Position numbers and translations under genes: made by a program. Shown piece by piece: positions 28,101-36,176 of a stretch of DNA of 64,000 nt. The DNA comes from Ruegeria sp. HKCCA6707 (lineage in GTDB: Bacteria > Pseudomonadota > Alphaproteobacteria > Rhodobacterales > Rhodobacteraceae). Location of the stretch: contig NZ_WQEG01000004.1 of the NCBI RefSeq assembly GCF_013033515.1, positions 248,001 to 312,000 of the forward strand, in the 5' to 3' direction. The notes beneath the pieces were generated by a model. That model made no database searches. It had not been told where the DNA came from and saw nothing but the letters and a program-made list of their open reading frames with translations. Each line of letters begins with the position of its first letter. The first letter of the stretch is position 1.

Positions 28101-28758
28101 TCGCGCCATTGATCGGCTGGCGTTTGCGGTATTTCTTCAGCAGGTTCAAAAACCCGATCCAGGCCGCGTTGTCGACCTCGGCATCGCTTTCCTGGGTCGT
28201 ATACCGACCGGCCGTGTCGATCAGCACGGCGTTCTCAGTGAACCACCAATCGCAGTTTCTTGTGCCCCCAACACCGCCGATTGCCGTTTTGCCCAGCTCA
28301 TCCGCCAGAGGGAAGTTCAGGCCCGAGTTGACAATGGCTGTGGTTTTTCCGGCACCCGGGGGGCCGATCATCACGTACCAGGGCAGTTCGTTCAGGTGAC
28401 GCCGTCCGTTCTTGGATTTACGCAACGCTGCCATGGCGGTTTTCAACTTGCCGCGCAGCTCGGAAATTTCGCTGTCGATCATGTCACCGCCATCACTGAC
28501 GGACTCAGTGATCTCTTCGGTCAGTTTCTTGTCGCGCCGCCGGCGCAAGAAGAAGACTGTCAGCCCGATGGCCAAGAAAAAGGCGTAGATAACCCCGCAC
28601 CAGATCAGTCGTGTGGTTGAACTGTCCAATGGTCGCCACTCATCCGATCCGATCATCGGACCGAAGAAGTACAAGGCCAGCGACAGCGCCGTGGCCGTAA
28701 AGAACAGCACGGTGTAGATCGACAGGAATATGAATTTCAGAATCTTGAGGAAATACAT
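25186..28758 (-). CDS. tssM: T6SS membrane complex protein TssM (IcmF)
   Basis: A 1190-residue inner-membrane protein. Two transmembrane helices lie at about 5-35 and 50-72 and a third at 447-467. The cytoplasmic loop has an intact Walker A, GPPGAGKTTAI at 132-142, and a Walker B-like LIDTAGRYTT (180-188), so ATP/GTP binding is likely. The periplasmic part carries the IcmF-related and DUF1215 regions and a C-terminal beta domain (GPWAWFRLLDAAEV near residue 1137). With TssL it forms the trans-envelope channel. The start overlaps the tssL stop as TGATG and the stop overlaps tagF. Length is ordinary. Confidence 0.97.
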   Translation of the reverse strand: MYFLKILKFIFLSIYTVLFFTATALSLALYFFGPMIGSDEWRPLDSSTTRLIWCGVIYAFFLAIGLTVFFLRRRRDKKLTEEITESVSDGGDMIDSEISELRGKLKTAMAALRKSKNGRRHLNELPWYVMIGPPGAGKTTAIVNSGLNFPLADELGKTAIGGVGGTRNCDWWFTENAVLIDTAGRYTTQESDAEVDNAAWIGFLNLLKKYRKRQPINGAMIAISLSDLSLQDEVTQQEHAKAVRRRLEELREKLGVRFPVYILFTKADLIAGFAEFFDNLGKEDREQVWGFTLPLDKSRSEQSPVAAFDEEFTLLLGRLNAQSLERMQTETDPQRRALIAGFPMQVASVRKVAHEFLTEVFQDSRYQHRHMLRGVYFTSGTQEGTPIDRLMLGMARTFGIGRQAIGSGQGSGRSYFLTRLFDQVIFREAGLVSADDKVERRYKITKWASIAATLLAAIAVGGLLVRSFMGNSDLIAEAQEGVSAYQAAAATLPPSPVGDTDLVPVVAALNSLRDLPANPTLSDPAPERRLTYGLYQGDVIGTQAAQTYRAALNQRLLPRLLLRLEEQMAANINNPDVLYEALKVYLMLGLQGPMNQDLVKEWMNIDWTVSFPGPSREELRTDLNDHLDALLSQPMQEVALNGPMVDQIQGILSELPLAQRVYNGIISSPAATALPEWRITDVGGPAVGRVLVRSSGKPLNEGIEGIFTHSGFNDVLLGEALGVAKRVQKESWVLGPRGEAEQTEQALAALSRDVLDLYYNDYIARYDAMLGDIDIVPMESLSHAVEVTNVLSGPTSPIVNILNSISDETKLTESKSLLADSGALNEGLSNAASLELQSATSVQTQILLEALAKSSGVGNSEPVQEPGQYVQDRFSWLHQLVDSQEGQPSQLDMLMGSLTGVYQELNKMSFSGVSGGETGQALQQFQQEAARIPGPMERWAVQIIDGSSGITSDSTRASINARWQANVLPFCEQVVTDRYPFNRRSGADVAMGDFGKLFGPQGLIDTFFTQNLAKHVDMRTRPWSWKSGVNEADLGISQAVLTQFQNAAEIKEAFFAAGPQPQIQFQIMPEALDPKAKGVKLEIDGQSLEFRHRGGLPSPLAVTWPGPVGLARVSFDPEKRNIESVLSKDGPWAWFRLLDAAEVRRTNVSDRKKVIFNVGGRIAIFQLQSGSVINPFALPALQQFSCPKSF

Positions 28759-30176
28759 CAGCTCTCCTCCTGAACCAGCAGGACTTCGATCCGGCGATTG
28801 GTCGCCCGACCTTCGCGGGTGGCGTTATCGGCAATTGGCTCGCTATCGGCGCGGCCCTCGGCGCTGAGCCGGTTGGGGTTGGCCATTTCACCAGCCATTT
28901 GGTTCATCACCGATTTGGCGCGGGCCAAAGAGAGGGCCAGATTGGATGGGAACCGGGACGAGCGGATCGGCACATTGTCCGAATGCCCCGCGACTATCAC
29001 CGTTCCGGGCTCTTCATTCAGGGCGACGGCAACGCGGCGCACCGGTTCACGGAACTTGTCTTGCAGATGATCCGAGCCCGATCCGAACATCCCCGACCCT
29101 TTGATACGTATGATCAGCGTGTTGCCCTTTTCAAAGACTTCTACCAAACCTTCATCGATTTCCGGCTGCAAGAAGGCCACGACCTTTTCGACCTGCGGCT
29201 GAGCTTGCGGCGGCGGTGGAGGAGGTGGTGGCGCACGGCGCTGTAATTCAGTCACCGGCCCTGCATCAATCACTGACATCTGTCCGACGAGGTTTTCGGT
29301 TTTGTTCGACAGGGCATACGACAGACCGCCAAACTCGATCATCAGCAACAAGGCAGTTACACCAAGCGCGATCCAGACCGGTTTCCATAGGCTGAGCGCG
29401 CGATAGGGCTTGTTCTCACCTTCCCAATGCGGTGCCAGATCATGTTCGAACGCACCGCGCTGTGCCCGGATCACGCGGGCCAGGCCCTGCCGGATTTGCA
29501 GATGTTTGTCGGGCCCGCCCTGTTCCACCCGCAACCGGCCTTCAAAGCCAAGCGAAAGGCACATATACACAAATTCCAGCAACTCGATATTGTTCGCCGG
29601 ATCCTGTTCCAGCCGGGCAAGCAAGTCATAAAACCGGTCACCGCCAACAGTTTCGCGATGGAATGTCCCCACCAGGGATTGAGTGGCCCAAGAGGATTGC
29701 CCTCCCCAAGGCGTGTTCAGGACAACATCATCCAAAGTGGCGCACAGCGCATATCGGGCGACCTTGACGCTTTGGGCCGGGATGCCAGCTTGTAGTGCGG
29801 CATTCTCAAAGCTGCGCACCTCGGCCACGACGCTTTGGCGCAGTTTGTCCGGGTCCATATGCTGTGCGCGGTTGCGAATGCGGCTGATAAGGGAAAACAG
29901 CGGTGCCGCACAGGCATTCAACCGGTTCATACCCGTGGTTGCCAAATCCTCGGTCGGGCCCGAAGGCGGTTGCGACTGCGCGGGCGGCACGCCGTATCCC
30001 GCCGGAGCTGCTGCTTGCGGTGCAAGCGGCTGCTCTAGCGGATCGGGATACCCTGCCGGTTGTTGCGGCGCCGCAGGCTGCTGCACGCCACCAGTTTGAC
30101 GGCGACCACCCGGATTGGGTCGGATCACCGTTTTGTCGGTATCGTCCGGTTCGGCAAAAGGATCTTTGTCGGACAT
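28758..30176 (-). CDS. tssL: T6SS membrane protein TssL (DotU/IcmH) with C-terminal OmpA domain
   Basis: A 472-residue evolved TssL. The N-terminus is Pro/Gln-rich (to about residue 85). The DotU domain follows: AAPLFSLISRIRN, ALCATLDDVVLNTPWGG, FHRETVGGDRFYDLL, EFVYMCLSLGFEGR. One transmembrane helix lies near 260-282, then a Pro run, then an OmpA-type peptidoglycan-binding domain (IVAGHSDNVPIRS, LSLARAKSVMN, NRRIEVLL; about 345-472). The fused domain would anchor the complex to the cell wall, useful in a system where I find no TssJ. It is separated from tssK by 110 bases and overlaps tssM. Confidence 0.96.
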   Translation of the reverse strand: MSDKDPFAEPDDTDKTVIRPNPGGRRQTGGVQQPAAPQQPAGYPDPLEQPLAPQAAAPAGYGVPPAQSQPPSGPTEDLATTGMNRLNACAAPLFSLISRIRNRAQHMDPDKLRQSVVAEVRSFENAALQAGIPAQSVKVARYALCATLDDVVLNTPWGGQSSWATQSLVGTFHRETVGGDRFYDLLARLEQDPANNIELLEFVYMCLSLGFEGRLRVEQGGPDKHLQIRQGLARVIRAQRGAFEHDLAPHWEGENKPYRALSLWKPVWIALGVTALLLMIEFGGLSYALSNKTENLVGQMSVIDAGPVTELQRRAPPPPPPPPQAQPQVEKVVAFLQPEIDEGLVEVFEKGNTLIIRIKGSGMFGSGSDHLQDKFREPVRRVAVALNEEPGTVIVAGHSDNVPIRSSRFPSNLALSLARAKSVMNQMAGEMANPNRLSAEGRADSEPIADNATREGRATNRRIEVLLVQEES

Positions 30177-30286
30177 CGTCTACCTGTTTCCTTCAAGGCC
30201 CCCTGTTGCAGTCTGAGCCACAGGATCGACCCTATCAATTTGTTTCGCCTCAGCCAGTAATCACCTTCACACAGGAAGGGGTGATT

Positions 30287-31627
30287 TTACTGATTACGGA
30301 TGGCCCACAGCTCCATTTCAAGGCCTGGATACTGCCCCGACACATGCACTGCGATACCGCCAGAAGTTGTCATTTTGCCCCAATACGGGCTGGCGGCGTC
30401 AAGCTCGAAATAGACAACGCCAGAATGGTAGGGGATTTGCCGCGGGGCTACGGGCAAAGGCCGCAAGGTAATTCCGGGCAGAGCCGAATTTACCAATTGG
30501 CGAATTTCCTCGACCGGGCCGGTCTTGGCCTGACCGGCAAAATGGCGGCGCACGTCTTCGGCAGGAATATCGGCATTGACGGCCAGCACAAAGCCCGCGC
30601 TACCAATCAGCTTGCGATCAGCGATGACGCCAACGCTGATGCCGTATTTGCGCGGCTCAAGGGGGATCGAAATCGCGGTCTGTTCCAGAACCGAGCTGAG
30701 ATATTGCCGCAGCGCCCGGATCACCGGTGCAAATGACTCGGTCAGAGTGTCATGCTGATAGGCCGGGAATTGCACGGCCTCTTTCTCGGCGCTCATGAAG
30801 GTTGCCAGTTCGCCCGCAAGCGAGGCACAAACGCGATACGCGTGTTCGGGATGCACGTTTTCGATATTGGCGAAATGGCGTACCAGCGGCAGGTTGCGGT
30901 TGATTGTCATCAACAGCAAAAAGTCCGAGATCTCGGCCGCACCTTTAGCCGGGCCGCCCTCAGACAAACGCCCGGCCAGCGCTTGCATGCGATGAGACAG
31001 CATCCCCTCAAGCTCGTTCATGAAGCCAGCCAGCGCGGGTGCCGCTCGCACGTCCAGAACCGACGGGATAAACCCGCGATCCAGGATGATCTCTTTGTCG
31101 GGGCGCACTTCGATGATCTTGGCAATCGGAATGGCCAGCTTGTCAGCCAGATCATCCACAGCCAGTGCAAATTGCAGGCGCAGCTTGCCAACGCCCAACG
31201 TCACCGGTTTTTTCTGCTGGCTCATCACATCGGTGATTTCCTGTTCCGCCGGGCGCAACCGGCTGACCGATTGTTCGGCACCGCTCAAATCGACCTCGGA
31301 CGCTCCCTGGCGTCGTTGCGGGACGGTCAGATAGACAATGCAATCCTTGATCGTTTCCGGCACTTCCAGCGCGGGCGGGTGATCTTCGGCTTGTGGCACG
31401 CGAAACACCTGCCCGTCCGGTGTCAGCCCCGAACAGGATTTCAGCGCGAATTGGCCGACTTTCAGAACTTCGTCATCAATCTCAAGCGCGCTGACACCCC
31501 AGGCATAGGGGGTGACACGGCGGGCAAGCCCAGCGACAAGCGCCTCGGTATACCGATCCGCCTGCTGAAAATGATGGGGTTGCAGAAACAACCCTTCGGT
31601 CCAAAGCACCTTGCTGTCCCAGGACAA
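30287..31627 (-). CDS. tssK: T6SS baseplate protein TssK (VasE)
   Basis: A 446-residue TssK. The beginning WTEGLFLQPHHFQQADRY is the hallmark of the family, followed by LEIDDEVLKVGQFALKSC and, later, LNAxxP-type segments leading to YHSGVVYFELDAASPYW at the C-terminus. TssK forms trimers that link the phage-like baseplate (TssE, F, G) to the TssL/TssM membrane complex. It starts about 40 bases after the tagH stop. Length matches typical TssK (about 440-450). Confidence 0.97.
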   Translation of the reverse strand: MSWDSKVLWTEGLFLQPHHFQQADRYTEALVAGLARRVTPYAWGVSALEIDDEVLKVGQFALKSCSGLTPDGQVFRVPQAEDHPPALEVPETIKDCIVYLTVPQRRQGASEVDLSGAEQSVSRLRPAEQEITDVMSQQKKPVTLGVGKLRLQFALAVDDLADKLAIPIAKIIEVRPDKEIILDRGFIPSVLDVRAAPALAGFMNELEGMLSHRMQALAGRLSEGGPAKGAAEISDFLLLMTINRNLPLVRHFANIENVHPEHAYRVCASLAGELATFMSAEKEAVQFPAYQHDTLTESFAPVIRALRQYLSSVLEQTAISIPLEPRKYGISVGVIADRKLIGSAGFVLAVNADIPAEDVRRHFAGQAKTGPVEEIRQLVNSALPGITLRPLPVAPRQIPYHSGVVYFELDAASPYWGKMTTSGGIAVHVSGQYPGLEMELWAIRNQ

Positions 31628-31664
31628 TGGCTGCCCTCCTTTGTTCTTTCGCCCAATTCAGGCG

Positions 31665-33092
31665 TTATTTCAGCTTTTCCAGCTGATCTTTGTACGCGCG
31701 CGCGAATTCCCGGCTGAACAGATCGTGGAAATCATTCTCTGCCTGATCCGAGATTTCGGCATACATCTTTTCGTATACTTCCCAATATTGGGCCTTCTTA
31801 CCCTTGAAAAGTGACCCAAGTTTGCCCGAATCCTCAATTTTTCCAGCCAGCACCTCGGGGTCGAGCCGGGCCAGAACGCCTTTCAACGCGGCCTCCATGC
31901 CCGTTACCATCGCAACCTCATGGGCTTTGATGTCATTCAAAGCCTGCTCGGTGGCTTCCTCGGATGCCAAATACCCTTTGACCCGGGGTTTGACCAACGC
32001 CTCGATGGCCTGTTCGGCACTGATCGAGAATTTCAGCGGGTTGTTCCCACCGGCGCTAATCATCGTCTGATCAATGCGAAACTCGGACTTGATCGAGGTG
32101 CGCGTCATCAGGATTTCGCGCAGACCCGAGATCATGGTGCGCAGCACGCGACCCATCCGCCCCATCGTTGCGGGCAGGTCAGCATCGTCGATTTTCAGAT
32201 CATCGACCTCCAGTGCTTCCAAGAACGCACGCGCCGCGGACGGATCACCTACAGTTGCGGTCACCGGTGCGGGGGGTTCGGGTATTGGCGGCTTGGGATG
32301 CGCAGGAGTTTGATCTTGCGGCGCAGGCCTTATGGGCGGCGGAGTGGTTTGTGCAGAAGGTTCCGGTGTGGAAAACGGATCTGCAGATGCGCCGCCTGAA
32401 GGCGACAACAGATCATCATCCCAATCATCCGGAATCAGGTTCGCCCCGCCCCCGCTTTGTGGGGCCGTAAACGCATCCGATGTGGACGGGTTATGCATCG
32501 CATCGCTAGCCCCCATACCTGCATGTGGATCTTTGGGTTTGGCGAAAAACGGATCGTCGTCATCAAGCGGAGGCAGCAATTCGTCCATCGGATCTGGTGT
32601 CGCAATCTGCCCCGGCCCCTTTGGCGCATCACCACCCAGCAGATCGTCGAGGAAGTCACCACCCGGCCCTGCGTCATCTAGCAAAGCCAAAGGATCCGGC
32701 GCATTCTGAGCCTGACCCGGAGAGACCCCGGCCTGTTGCATCGGCTGCGGGATCATTTCTTCGAATGTCGGAAGATCTGCGCCAATCTCGACGATCATCT
32801 CATAGCCGCCCGCCGTCAGCACATCGCCGTTGTTCAAAGGCGTTGGGGTGCGGCCCAAGGCGATCTTGGAATAGTTCAGAAAGGTCCCGTTCGTCGACAG
32901 ATCGACGATCACTACATTGCCATTGTGATCTTCGATCACAAAATGGCTTTTGCTGAGCGTTTTTTCGGGATCGGGCAATACAAGGTCGTTGGCCGGGCCA
33001 CGCCCGACGGTCAAAGAGCCCCCCTGCATCGATACCGGGCGCCCGTCGCCCGGCACGATGCCGGTGGATTGAAATTTTAGTGTGACCGTCAT
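31665..33092 (-). CDS. tagH: T6SS FHA-domain protein TagH (Fha/VasC)
   Basis: A 475-residue protein with an N-terminal FHA domain, residues 1-90 (LTVGRGPANDLVLPD, SKSHFVIEDHNGNVVIVDLSTNGTFLN), which binds phosphothreonine. A long Asp/Pro-rich linker follows (about 105-290). The C-terminal TagH domain (LRTMISGLREILMTRTSIKSE, NPLKFSISAEQAIEALV, YWEVYEKMYAEISDQAENDFHDLF) is diagnostic of the T6SS group. I start at MTVTLKFQ (33092); the frame opens 7 codons earlier but overlaps the PAAR gene. It is the expected target of the PpkA/PppA pair, and TagF probably binds it. Confidence 0.94.
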   Translation of the reverse strand: MTVTLKFQSTGIVPGDGRPVSMQGGSLTVGRGPANDLVLPDPEKTLSKSHFVIEDHNGNVVIVDLSTNGTFLNYSKIALGRTPTPLNNGDVLTAGGYEMIVEIGADLPTFEEMIPQPMQQAGVSPGQAQNAPDPLALLDDAGPGGDFLDDLLGGDAPKGPGQIATPDPMDELLPPLDDDDPFFAKPKDPHAGMGASDAMHNPSTSDAFTAPQSGGGANLIPDDWDDDLLSPSGGASADPFSTPEPSAQTTPPPIRPAPQDQTPAHPKPPIPEPPAPVTATVGDPSAARAFLEALEVDDLKIDDADLPATMGRMGRVLRTMISGLREILMTRTSIKSEFRIDQTMISAGGNNPLKFSISAEQAIEALVKPRVKGYLASEEATEQALNDIKAHEVAMVTGMEAALKGVLARLDPEVLAGKIEDSGKLGSLFKGKKAQYWEVYEKMYAEISDQAENDFHDLFSREFARAYKDQLEKLK

Positions 33093-33102
33093 TCCTGTGT
33101 CT

Positions 33103-33408
33103 TCATCCTCCAACCAGCACCGTGAACTCCCCCTTGATGATCGGGCCGCCGCAGGCGCAGGTATCCATCACCCGCGCCGCTGGTAACTTGCTGATCAACA
33201 CCGTCGCCGACCCCTTGATGATCGGGTGCGGGAAGGCCGGTGTCGCAAGATCCGTCAGCCGCGCAGCAGGCAGCTTGGCAACCAGAACCGTTGGACAGCA
33301 GGGTGGCATGATCGGCATTGGCACCGGGGCCGGTGGTGGTGGCGCTGGCGGCGGGGCCGGCAGCGTACACATGTGCAAATCCGTTACACGGGCCTGAGGG
33401 AATCCCAT
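33103..33408 (-). CDS. PAAR-domain T6SS spike tip protein
   Basis: A 101-residue PAAR protein. Motifs include the opening MGFPQARVTDLHMC, a Pro-rich insertion (PAPPPAPPPPAPVP), LVAKLPAARLTDLA, PIIKGSATVLISKLPAARVMD and ACGGPIIKGEFTVLVGG. The His and Cys residues could hold the zinc ion at the cone tip. The protein caps VgrG, the likely partner encoded two genes upstream. No C-terminal effector domain is fused. It precedes tagH by 10 bases. Confidence 0.93.
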   Translation of the reverse strand: MGFPQARVTDLHMCTLPAPPPAPPPPAPVPMPIMPPCCPTVLVAKLPAARLTDLATPAFPHPIIKGSATVLISKLPAARVMDTCACGGPIIKGEFTVLVGG

Positions 33409-33410
33409 GT

Positions 33411-34022
33411 CTAATCCTCTGTCTCGTTCGTGGCCGCCTCGCGGTCCAGCTTACCATTCCCACCCCGAGCAATATCGACGCCTCGGTCGATCAGCAACTG
33501 CACGTAGGCATCAAAATCGCCTTCATGGTTGTCCATGGCAACAACATTCATCGCAAAAGCCACTGTTTCAGCAGCGCCCGGAGGCGAGGGAATGTTGGCC
33601 AGATCTCCTGTTCCCAGCGTTCCTTCGGAATATAGCACGCCCATGGCGCAGTTCACGGTCTCGTCGTCGGGTTCTGCCAAGTCGAGCGTTTCTCCGGCCT
33701 TTTCACGGTTTTCCTCGGTCGGCCGAAACACCCATTCCTCGGCGGCGGCAAGCGAAGCCGTGTTGTTATCCGGTGCTTCGCCTACATAATCTCGCGCCGC
33801 GAGGCACGACCACCAGACCCGCTCGCGTGGCGGCAGCGCAACACCCAAAAGACGCAATATGTCGATAAACGCCTCTTTCTTGTCCAGCTCAGCCAGCACA
33901 ACATCCAAGGGTGCGCTGGCCGGCGCGTCGAGCTTGGTCCCCAATCGGGCGTTTGCGTCCGCCAACATGCGCGCCGCTGGCGCGTCGGGGGTTTTGGTCA
34001 TTCCACTAAATCGATCACTCAT
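33411..34022 (-). CDS. DUF6931-like T6SS accessory protein
   Basis: A 203-residue soluble protein lying between vgrG and PAAR genes. It is acidic and mostly helical with WWSCLAARDY, EEWVFRPTEENREKA and a DDETVNCAMGVLYSEGTLG segment; these resemble the family I know as DUF6931, seen in T6SS loci of marine alphaproteobacteria. That family name is from memory and is not certain. No signal peptide is seen. By position it could be an adaptor that loads the spike or an effector chaperone. Spacing to both neighbours is 2-11 bases. Confidence 0.65.
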   Translation of the reverse strand: MSDRFSGMTKTPDAPAARMLADANARLGTKLDAPASAPLDVVLAELDKKEAFIDILRLLGVALPPRERVWWSCLAARDYVGEAPDNNTASLAAAEEWVFRPTEENREKAGETLDLAEPDDETVNCAMGVLYSEGTLGTGDLANIPSPPGAAETVAFAMNVVAMDNHEGDFDAYVQLLIDRGVDIARGGNGKLDREAATNETED

Positions 34023-34033
34023 CAGCCTATCCC

Positions 34034-36142
34034 CTAGTTGATCATGGTCAGGCCGCCCTTAAGGGTCAGCATCGCATCGCCATTCACGGTGGTCATCGGG
34101 CTTTTGGCGTCAAGTTTCGCATTCGCTTGCACCTTGATCATGGTGCTCTTGATGGTCACCGACGTTGGGTCCAGCTTGATTGACGAGCTGCCAACTTTCA
34201 GCTCGATCGACTGCATGGCAGTCATGGTGATCTTGCCAGACTTCGCGTCGACCTGGATGTTGCCCATGCTCACCGTTGTTGTCTTGTTGCCGGATTTGAC
34301 CGTCTCGACAGTGTTGCCGGTCACGGTCCGGGTCGACTTGCCTTCGATCGTTTCGGTCTGGTCGGTCTTGATGCTGACCGTCTGGCTGCCGGTTTCGATC
34401 TTGAAGGTGTGATCACCTTCCTTGATCGTTTCATCCACGTTCTTCTTGACCACCTGGCTTAGACATCCGTCGCCACCATTGCCACCCTTGTCCAGCTTGT
34501 CATAACCGATGGTAATGGTGGACATGTTCTTGACCAGTTTCTCGTGGTCTTTCTGCGCCTGGAAACGGACAAGCTCGGCGTCTTTCTTATCTTCGAACAT
34601 AAGTTCGTTGTAAGTATCCGCACTGCCCTTGGTGGTGGACCGGGTCTTGATCCCAGACTGTGTCTGATTGGCAGGCAGAGCATAGGGTGGCATCGTGTCT
34701 GCGTTATACAGCATCCCGGTACAGATCGGCCTGTCAGGATCACCCTCTTCAAACTGGATGACCACTTCCTGACCGATGCGCGGTATGCTGACCATACCCC
34801 AGCTCTTGCCCGACCACGGTGTCACAACGCGCACCCAGCAGGTGGTTTTCTCGTCGTTTTTGCCTTCGCGATCCCAGTGGAACTGAACTTTGATACGCCC
34901 ATATTTGTCGGTCCAAATCTCCTCGCCCTTCTTGCCTGTCACAATCGCAGTGTGCAGGCCGGAAATCTCTGGCCAAGCAATCGTCCGCAAGGATTTGAAC
35001 TCAGTTTTCGCAGGCTGAGCCTCGAACTCGACCATGAACATTTCGCCGCTGTCATCGGGAAACTCCAACGCGCCGGTGTCCAGGTCCTTTTGCTTTTTCT
35101 CAAAGCCATAACCTTCGGTTGTCTGAAGGAAATATTTGGCGCTGACGATCAGGTACTCGGCATTCTGAGACTTGTCGGGATGATCCGTCAGCGTGAACTT
35201 TCGCCCCGTTTCCAGCGACCTGACCGAGGCACGGGCCCGGCGTCTATCAAACAAGGCGTCTTCTGCCAGCATGCGCACCCGGGCACGGGTATCACCCAGC
35301 TTGGTCTCTTTGTGGTGACCCGGAATGTCATAAAGTTCCAGTTTGTCTTTGAAACTATGGCCGGGTTTGGTTGCCGTATTTGCCCGCGCATCCAACGACG
35401 CTTTGGGTTTTTCAAAGTCGAAATCCCCAAGCGAGACGACACCCGGTTTGATCGCTTCGGACGCGGCCCATTCGGTGACGAAATCACCCAGCCGTTGTTC
35501 ATAGTCGTCACCGCCGCGAAATTCGACCTTGGGCTCTCCTTTGATCGGTGTATGGGCTGTCGGGCCGTCGCACAGAACAAGTTTTTCGTTTTTCTTGTCC
35601 GCGTCAGAATAGTCGAAGAAGTAGTAGATCCCTTCTTCCTGCATCAACCGCGACACGAAGTCGAAATCCGTTTCGCGATATTGAACGCAGTATTCTCGCT
35701 TTTCATAGGTCGAAGACAGGACTTTCTTGAAGTCAGAAATCTTGTGCTCGTCCTTAAAGATTTTCTCGATTATCTCGACCGATGTCATGTTCTGGAAAAT
35801 ACGACTGTTGGTCGATTGCGTGAGCAACCAGAACCAAGGGCGCAGTTCGGCCAGAAACTGCACGAAACCGTCGCGAAGGGCCAGACGCTCGACCCGGACA
35901 ATTGTGCCAGTGAATTTGCGCTTTGCACCTTCTTCGGCGTCAAGATGAATGGTCATCACTTTGCCCAAAAGCTTATCGAGTTCAATCGTCGTTTTTTCCG
36001 ACATGAACTCGACCTGTATCTCGGTCAGCTTCCCAAGTTCTTCGGTCACGATGGCGCGTCGGATGACCAAATCATCTTCGCCATAGGAATATGAACCTGT
36101 GATCCGGAGGGGCCACTCTTTGCTCTGCAAACTTTCCGCCAT
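34034..36142 (-). CDS. tssI: T6SS spike protein TssI (VgrG)
   Basis: A 702-residue VgrG. The gp27-like region contains RETDFDFVSRLMQEEGIYYFF, the gp5-like OB region has KYGRIKVQFHWDREGKNDE, WVRVVTPWSGKSWGMVSIPRIGQEV and IQFEEGDPDRPICTGMLYN, and the C-terminus is a beta-prism of VTVxTG-type repeats (TVTGNTVETVKSGNKTTTVS) closing in LTLKGGLTMIN. No enzymatic extension is present, so it is a structural spike. It belongs between the sheath-fusion gene upstream and the DUF6931-like gene downstream. Confidence 0.97.
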   Translation of the reverse strand: MAESLQSKEWPLRITGSYSYGEDDLVIRRAIVTEELGKLTEIQVEFMSEKTTIELDKLLGKVMTIHLDAEEGAKRKFTGTIVRVERLALRDGFVQFLAELRPWFWLLTQSTNSRIFQNMTSVEIIEKIFKDEHKISDFKKVLSSTYEKREYCVQYRETDFDFVSRLMQEEGIYYFFDYSDADKKNEKLVLCDGPTAHTPIKGEPKVEFRGGDDYEQRLGDFVTEWAASEAIKPGVVSLGDFDFEKPKASLDARANTATKPGHSFKDKLELYDIPGHHKETKLGDTRARVRMLAEDALFDRRRARASVRSLETGRKFTLTDHPDKSQNAEYLIVSAKYFLQTTEGYGFEKKQKDLDTGALEFPDDSGEMFMVEFEAQPAKTEFKSLRTIAWPEISGLHTAIVTGKKGEEIWTDKYGRIKVQFHWDREGKNDEKTTCWVRVVTPWSGKSWGMVSIPRIGQEVVIQFEEGDPDRPICTGMLYNADTMPPYALPANQTQSGIKTRSTTKGSADTYNELMFEDKKDAELVRFQAQKDHEKLVKNMSTITIGYDKLDKGGNGGDGCLSQVVKKNVDETIKEGDHTFKIETGSQTVSIKTDQTETIEGKSTRTVTGNTVETVKSGNKTTTVSMGNIQVDAKSGKITMTAMQSIELKVGSSSIKLDPTSVTIKSTMIKVQANAKLDAKSPMTTVNGDAMLTLKGGLTMIN

Positions 36143-36176
36143 TTACCATTCCTTCCAAATCTTGTTCGCCCTGTTG

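Noticed and set aside
30240..30295. Inverted repeat between tssK stop and tssL (AATCACC with GGTGATT)
   Set aside because: Stem is interrupted by a two-base bulge and has no T run, so I do not call a terminator.
34544..36094. 516-codon plus-strand open frame opposite vgrG
   Set aside because: Antisense of a clearly coding gene; composition is typical of GC-rich shadow frames.
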